This document shows, in pieces, positions 61,728-64,000 of a DNA stretch of 64,000 bases; positions within the stretch are counted from its first letter, which is position 1, and each line of letters starts with the position of its first letter. Source of the stretch: Anaerolineales bacterium. Its GTDB lineage: Bacteria; Chloroflexota; Anaerolineae; Anaerolineales; Villigracilaceae. The position numbers were made by a program, and so were the translations under genes. The notes beneath the pieces were generated by a model that saw only the letters and a list, made by a program, of their open reading frames with translations, did not search any database and was not told the DNA's origin. Where the stretch lies: contig JAFGCG010000092.1 in the NCBI GenBank assembly GCA_016932715.1, forward strand, positions 29,800 to 93,799, read 5' to 3'.

Positions 61728-63722
61728 TTATTGATTCGACGAGCCTTTGGTAGCGACACAGTTGGATGTCCAGCTGCCGCCGTCCGGAACGCGGCAGTAG
61801 GAGCGATCGTACGTGAAGCTGCCGTAGTGATATGTGTCATACACTGTGGTCCCGTCCGTGCCCAGCAGGCGGACGTCGTCGCTGGAATTGTTCAGATAGT
61901 TCGACATTTCCATGACGTAATAGCTGCCCGGAGCAAGCACCGTATCCGCAGGGATCTGCTTGGGAGCGCCGCCTCCACCGCTGAGGTCGTCGATCCACAT
62001 ACTGCCGATATTCAGGTAATCATCCGTGGTGTTGTAGAGCTCGACCCATTCTTTGGTGAAGAGCGTTTTCGGTGCGGGCAGGAACTCGTTCACCAGCACT
62101 TCGCCTATAGCCGGCAGGCGCGGGTTGCCCGCACTGCCAGCCGGGTCGGAGGCCACGTACGGATCTCCATTGACCGTGTAGTTGATGCCATCGGTCACCT
62201 GGACCACCACATTCCCGTTCACGATCACCGAATCGTAGTAGTTGCGGGTCGGATCACCCATCTGCGTGAGGTAGCGCATGGTGCCGTTGTTGTACAGGCG
62301 ATCCAGGACGGTCTGGTCGGGGTGACCGTAGCTGTTGGTGCTGCCCGAACTGAAGATGGCGGCATCGGGGTTGAGTGTACCAACATAATTGGCGTTGGTG
62401 GAATGGGATGATCCGTGGTGATTGACCCAGATCACCTCCACTTCCTGGTCGATGCGGGCAGCGACGTCGGTCTCCACGTCGTTATAGGAATAACCAAACG
62501 AGCTGGTGGCGTATTCACCGTCGGTGTCACCGCCAGCGACGAAATCGAACTTGCCCCAGTTGATCCAAAGCGTGATCGAGTAATCGTTCTCGGAGGTGGG
62601 CAGCGCGTCGGCCGTGTGATCCCCCGCGACCGGAGTGACTCCATCCGCCTGCATCACACCCTGAGCATCCACCTGCACAATCTTCGTGGTCACGCCGCTG
62701 GCGAGTCCCAGGTCGATTTGTGTGGTAGAGCCGATCTGGGCGAGCTGACGGATCTGCCCGGCGATCGTGGTGGGATCGTCCGCCCAGCAGACCCAGTTGC
62801 GGGCGGTGCCGGAGATCGTTCCGGCGTTGTGCCAGACGACTTCCAGGTCGGGATCGCAGATGCTGTCGCTGTTGGCGTCCACCCACTCGCCGCCATCGCG
62901 GTCGATCAACACATCCGCGGTGATGCCCTGCTGTTCGAGCAGAGACCAGATACCGCCGTACCCGGCGTAGCCCATGTGATCCAGATGCCAGTGAGAAGGC
63001 ATCACATAGTCCAGGTGGCTGCCGCCGGTGATGCGGCGGATCTCGCTGGCGGCCCAGGTAGCGCCTGCGTTCGTATTCCAGTTGGACTCGAAGACCCCGA
63101 TCAACAGCGTCCTGCCGGTGGGACCGATGATGAGCTGCGACTCACCCTGCCCGACGTTCAAGACATGGATTTCGAGCGTGCCGGGTGTCCAGGTGCCGGG
63201 CGGCAGGGGCGGCTCGTTGGTCGCGCCCTGCGTGGGATCGCATTGGATGGCGCTCCAGCTGCCGCCATCCGGTTTGCGGCACCAGCTCATATCGGTTGTG
63301 GCTGACGTGTAGGTATACGTATCGTGAACGGTGGTTCCATCAGTGCCCAGGAAGCGGACATCATCTCCGCCATTGTTCAGAAAAGAGCTAAAGGTCATTA
63401 CATAGTAACCATGGGGCGCAATGGTCGTGCCAGCTGGGATCTGCTTGGGCGCGCCGCCTCCGCCGCTGATATCATCGATCCACATCGAGCCGATGTTCAC
63501 CATTGCACTGGTTGTATTGTACAGTTCGACCCATTCGCTGGTCTGGACTGTCCCGTTCGCGGCAACGAACTCGTTGATCAGGACTTCGCCAACGACGGAC
63601 TGACGCGGGCTATGGATATTGCTTGTGGGTGCGGCTGCCAGGGCGGCACTGGACGTCAGCAAAGCCAAAACAAGCGTGATGGCGAGTGCCTGTGCCCGTG
63701 TCGAGCGATTGAAAATCTGCAT
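61728..63722 (-). CDS. secreted lamin-tail / metallo-beta-lactamase-like / lamin-tail protein
   Basis: A 664-residue exported protein (signal peptide ending AALAAAP; GAGGAGAA ribosome site). Lamin-tail domains at about 42-165 and 540-660 share EWVELYNTT, NIGSMWIDD, SGGGGAPKQIPA and LGTDGTTV. Between them is a ComEC-like metallo-beta-lactamase domain (about 183-510): LNVGQGESQLIIGPTGRT, H244-W-H-L-D-H249 and VNHHGSSHSTN. The metal-binding HxHxDH is intact, so hydrolysis of phosphodiesters or similar bonds outside the cell is possible. The last domain ends at the C-terminus without a sorting signal. Confidence 0.9.
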   Translation of the reverse strand: MQIFNRSTRAQALAITLVLALLTSSAALAAAPTSNIHSPRQSVVGEVLINEFVAANGTVQTSEWVELYNTTSAMVNIGSMWIDDISGGGGAPKQIPAGTTIAPHGYYVMTFSSFLNNGGDDVRFLGTDGTTVHDTYTYTSATTDMSWCRKPDGGSWSAIQCDPTQGATNEPPLPPGTWTPGTLEIHVLNVGQGESQLIIGPTGRTLLIGVFESNWNTNAGATWAASEIRRITGGSHLDYVMPSHWHLDHMGYAGYGGIWSLLEQQGITADVLIDRDGGEWVDANSDSICDPDLEVVWHNAGTISGTARNWVCWADDPTTIAGQIRQLAQIGSTTQIDLGLASGVTTKIVQVDAQGVMQADGVTPVAGDHTADALPTSENDYSITLWINWGKFDFVAGGDTDGEYATSSFGYSYNDVETDVAARIDQEVEVIWVNHHGSSHSTNANYVGTLNPDAAIFSSGSTNSYGHPDQTVLDRLYNNGTMRYLTQMGDPTRNYYDSVIVNGNVVVQVTDGINYTVNGDPYVASDPAGSAGNPRLPAIGEVLVNEFLPAPKTLFTKEWVELYNTTDDYLNIGSMWIDDLSGGGGAPKQIPADTVLAPGSYYVMEMSNYLNNSSDDVRLLGTDGTTVYDTYHYGSFTYDRSYCRVPDGGSWTSNCVATKGSSNQ

Positions 63723-64000
63723 AATTTTCTCCTCTTTTATTGTCTGGAATAAAAAAAGCGACCAGCTGGATGTAATCTAAGCCGATCGCTGGACCGATTA
63801 GGTCAGGATGAAACGGGAATTTGGAGAGAGTAAGTTGCAAAGATCCAAGTGGCTTGTCCTGATAATAGGTAAACTTGGAAGGATAGAATCCATTCTACCA
63901 TAAGCAAAATTACGGGGCATACTACGTTAGTCCTGGGGAGTGTCTAATGTCGAGGAGATGTAGGATATGTCTCCCTGAGCGAAGCGGGCGTAAGCCGCCC
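63723..64000 (-). other. upstream region of the lamin-tail gene with terminator-like hairpin
   Basis: On the minus strand AGCGATC and GGTCGCT (complement of 63784-63790 and 63757-63763) pair around a 20-nt loop and are followed by seven T (complement of 63751-63757). This lies about 30 bp before the ATG at 63722. It is either the terminator of a gene outside the window or an attenuator for the lamin-tail gene. I see no coding region in the rest. Confidence 0.5.

Noticed and set aside
62415..63305. 296-codon plus frame
   Set aside because: Antisense to the metallo-beta-lactamase part of the secreted protein on the minus strand.
1..64000. CRISPR arrays, tRNA or rRNA genes, insertion sequences, phage or toxin-antitoxin genes
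   Set aside because: Looked for on both strands by eye; no regular spacer repeats, no cloverleaf-like stretches, no transposase or integrase motifs were found.

Overview
The window looks like one continuous chromosomal stretch from a bacterium of the Chloroflexota, most likely Anaerolineae-like. This is inferred from gene content (SdrD-B/GEVED/C25 surface proteins, a CPYLGL-type Cys motif fused to LysM, DUF2723 and DUF4012 membrane proteins, paired BY-kinases) and from the palindromic intergenic repeats. It is not based on a marker gene; I saw no rRNA, tRNA, CRISPR array or transposase.

Layout. (1) 1-2.9 kb: the 3' end of an exopolysaccharide (EPS) chain-length/tyrosine-kinase gene, a LysM membrane protein and a low-molecular-weight tyrosine phosphatase. 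(2) 3.1-8.2 kb: a lasso-peptide locus with nucleotidyltransferase, B1 (PqqD/RRE), B2 (leader peptidase), a 51-residue precursor, C (cyclase) and an HprK-like kinase. (3) 8.4-12.0 kb: a secreted SdrD-B repeat protein; then a small VanZ-like gene on the minus strand. (4) 13.1-22.2 kb: a 3029-residue secreted protein with SdrD-B repeats, a GEVED domain and a C-terminal C25 (gingipain-type) peptidase, preceded by a good promoter and a foldable leader. (5) 22.2-25.1 kb: a second, minimal lasso locus (cyclase, 70-residue precursor, HprK-like kinase) with no B1/B2 of its own. (6) 25.3-30.6 kb: a DUF4012 protein, a secreted protein with a duplicated four-Cys domain, and a DUF2723 membrane protein.

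(7) 30.7-41.7 kb: a signalling island. A plus-strand set (TLC-like transporter, acyltransferase-like protein, membrane HAMP sensor, HAMP/GAF protein, two-domain class III nucleotide cyclase) converges on a tightly packed seven-gene minus operon (ECF sigma, putative anti-sigma, PrsW-type protease, cyclic-nucleotide-binding protein, MinD/ParA ATPase, zinc-ribbon protein, small winged-helix-like protein). A second MinD paralogue is divergent from the sigma gene. Three input proteins (membrane sensor, GAF, cNMP-binding) end in the same C-terminal tail and have no recognised output domain. The cyclase appears to form one composite active site from two degenerate halves. I think this island is the best candidate for an undescribed system; the twin lasso loci come next.

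(8) 42.0-55.2 kb: a minus-strand EPS operon (BY-kinase, flippase, two FkbM methyltransferases, polymerase/ligase, three glycosyltransferases, acetyltransferase, priming sugar transferase, LCP-family attachment enzyme, tyrosine phosphatase). (9) 55.2-55.8 kb: a gene-poor gap. (10) 55.8-60.8 kb: MoxR, DUF58, DUF4129 and a PfkB-type sugar kinase. (11) 60.8-63.7 kb: an unrecognised protein and a secreted lamin-tail / metallo-beta-lactamase / lamin-tail protein, both on the minus strand.

All functions are inferred from sequence reading only; no database search was run.
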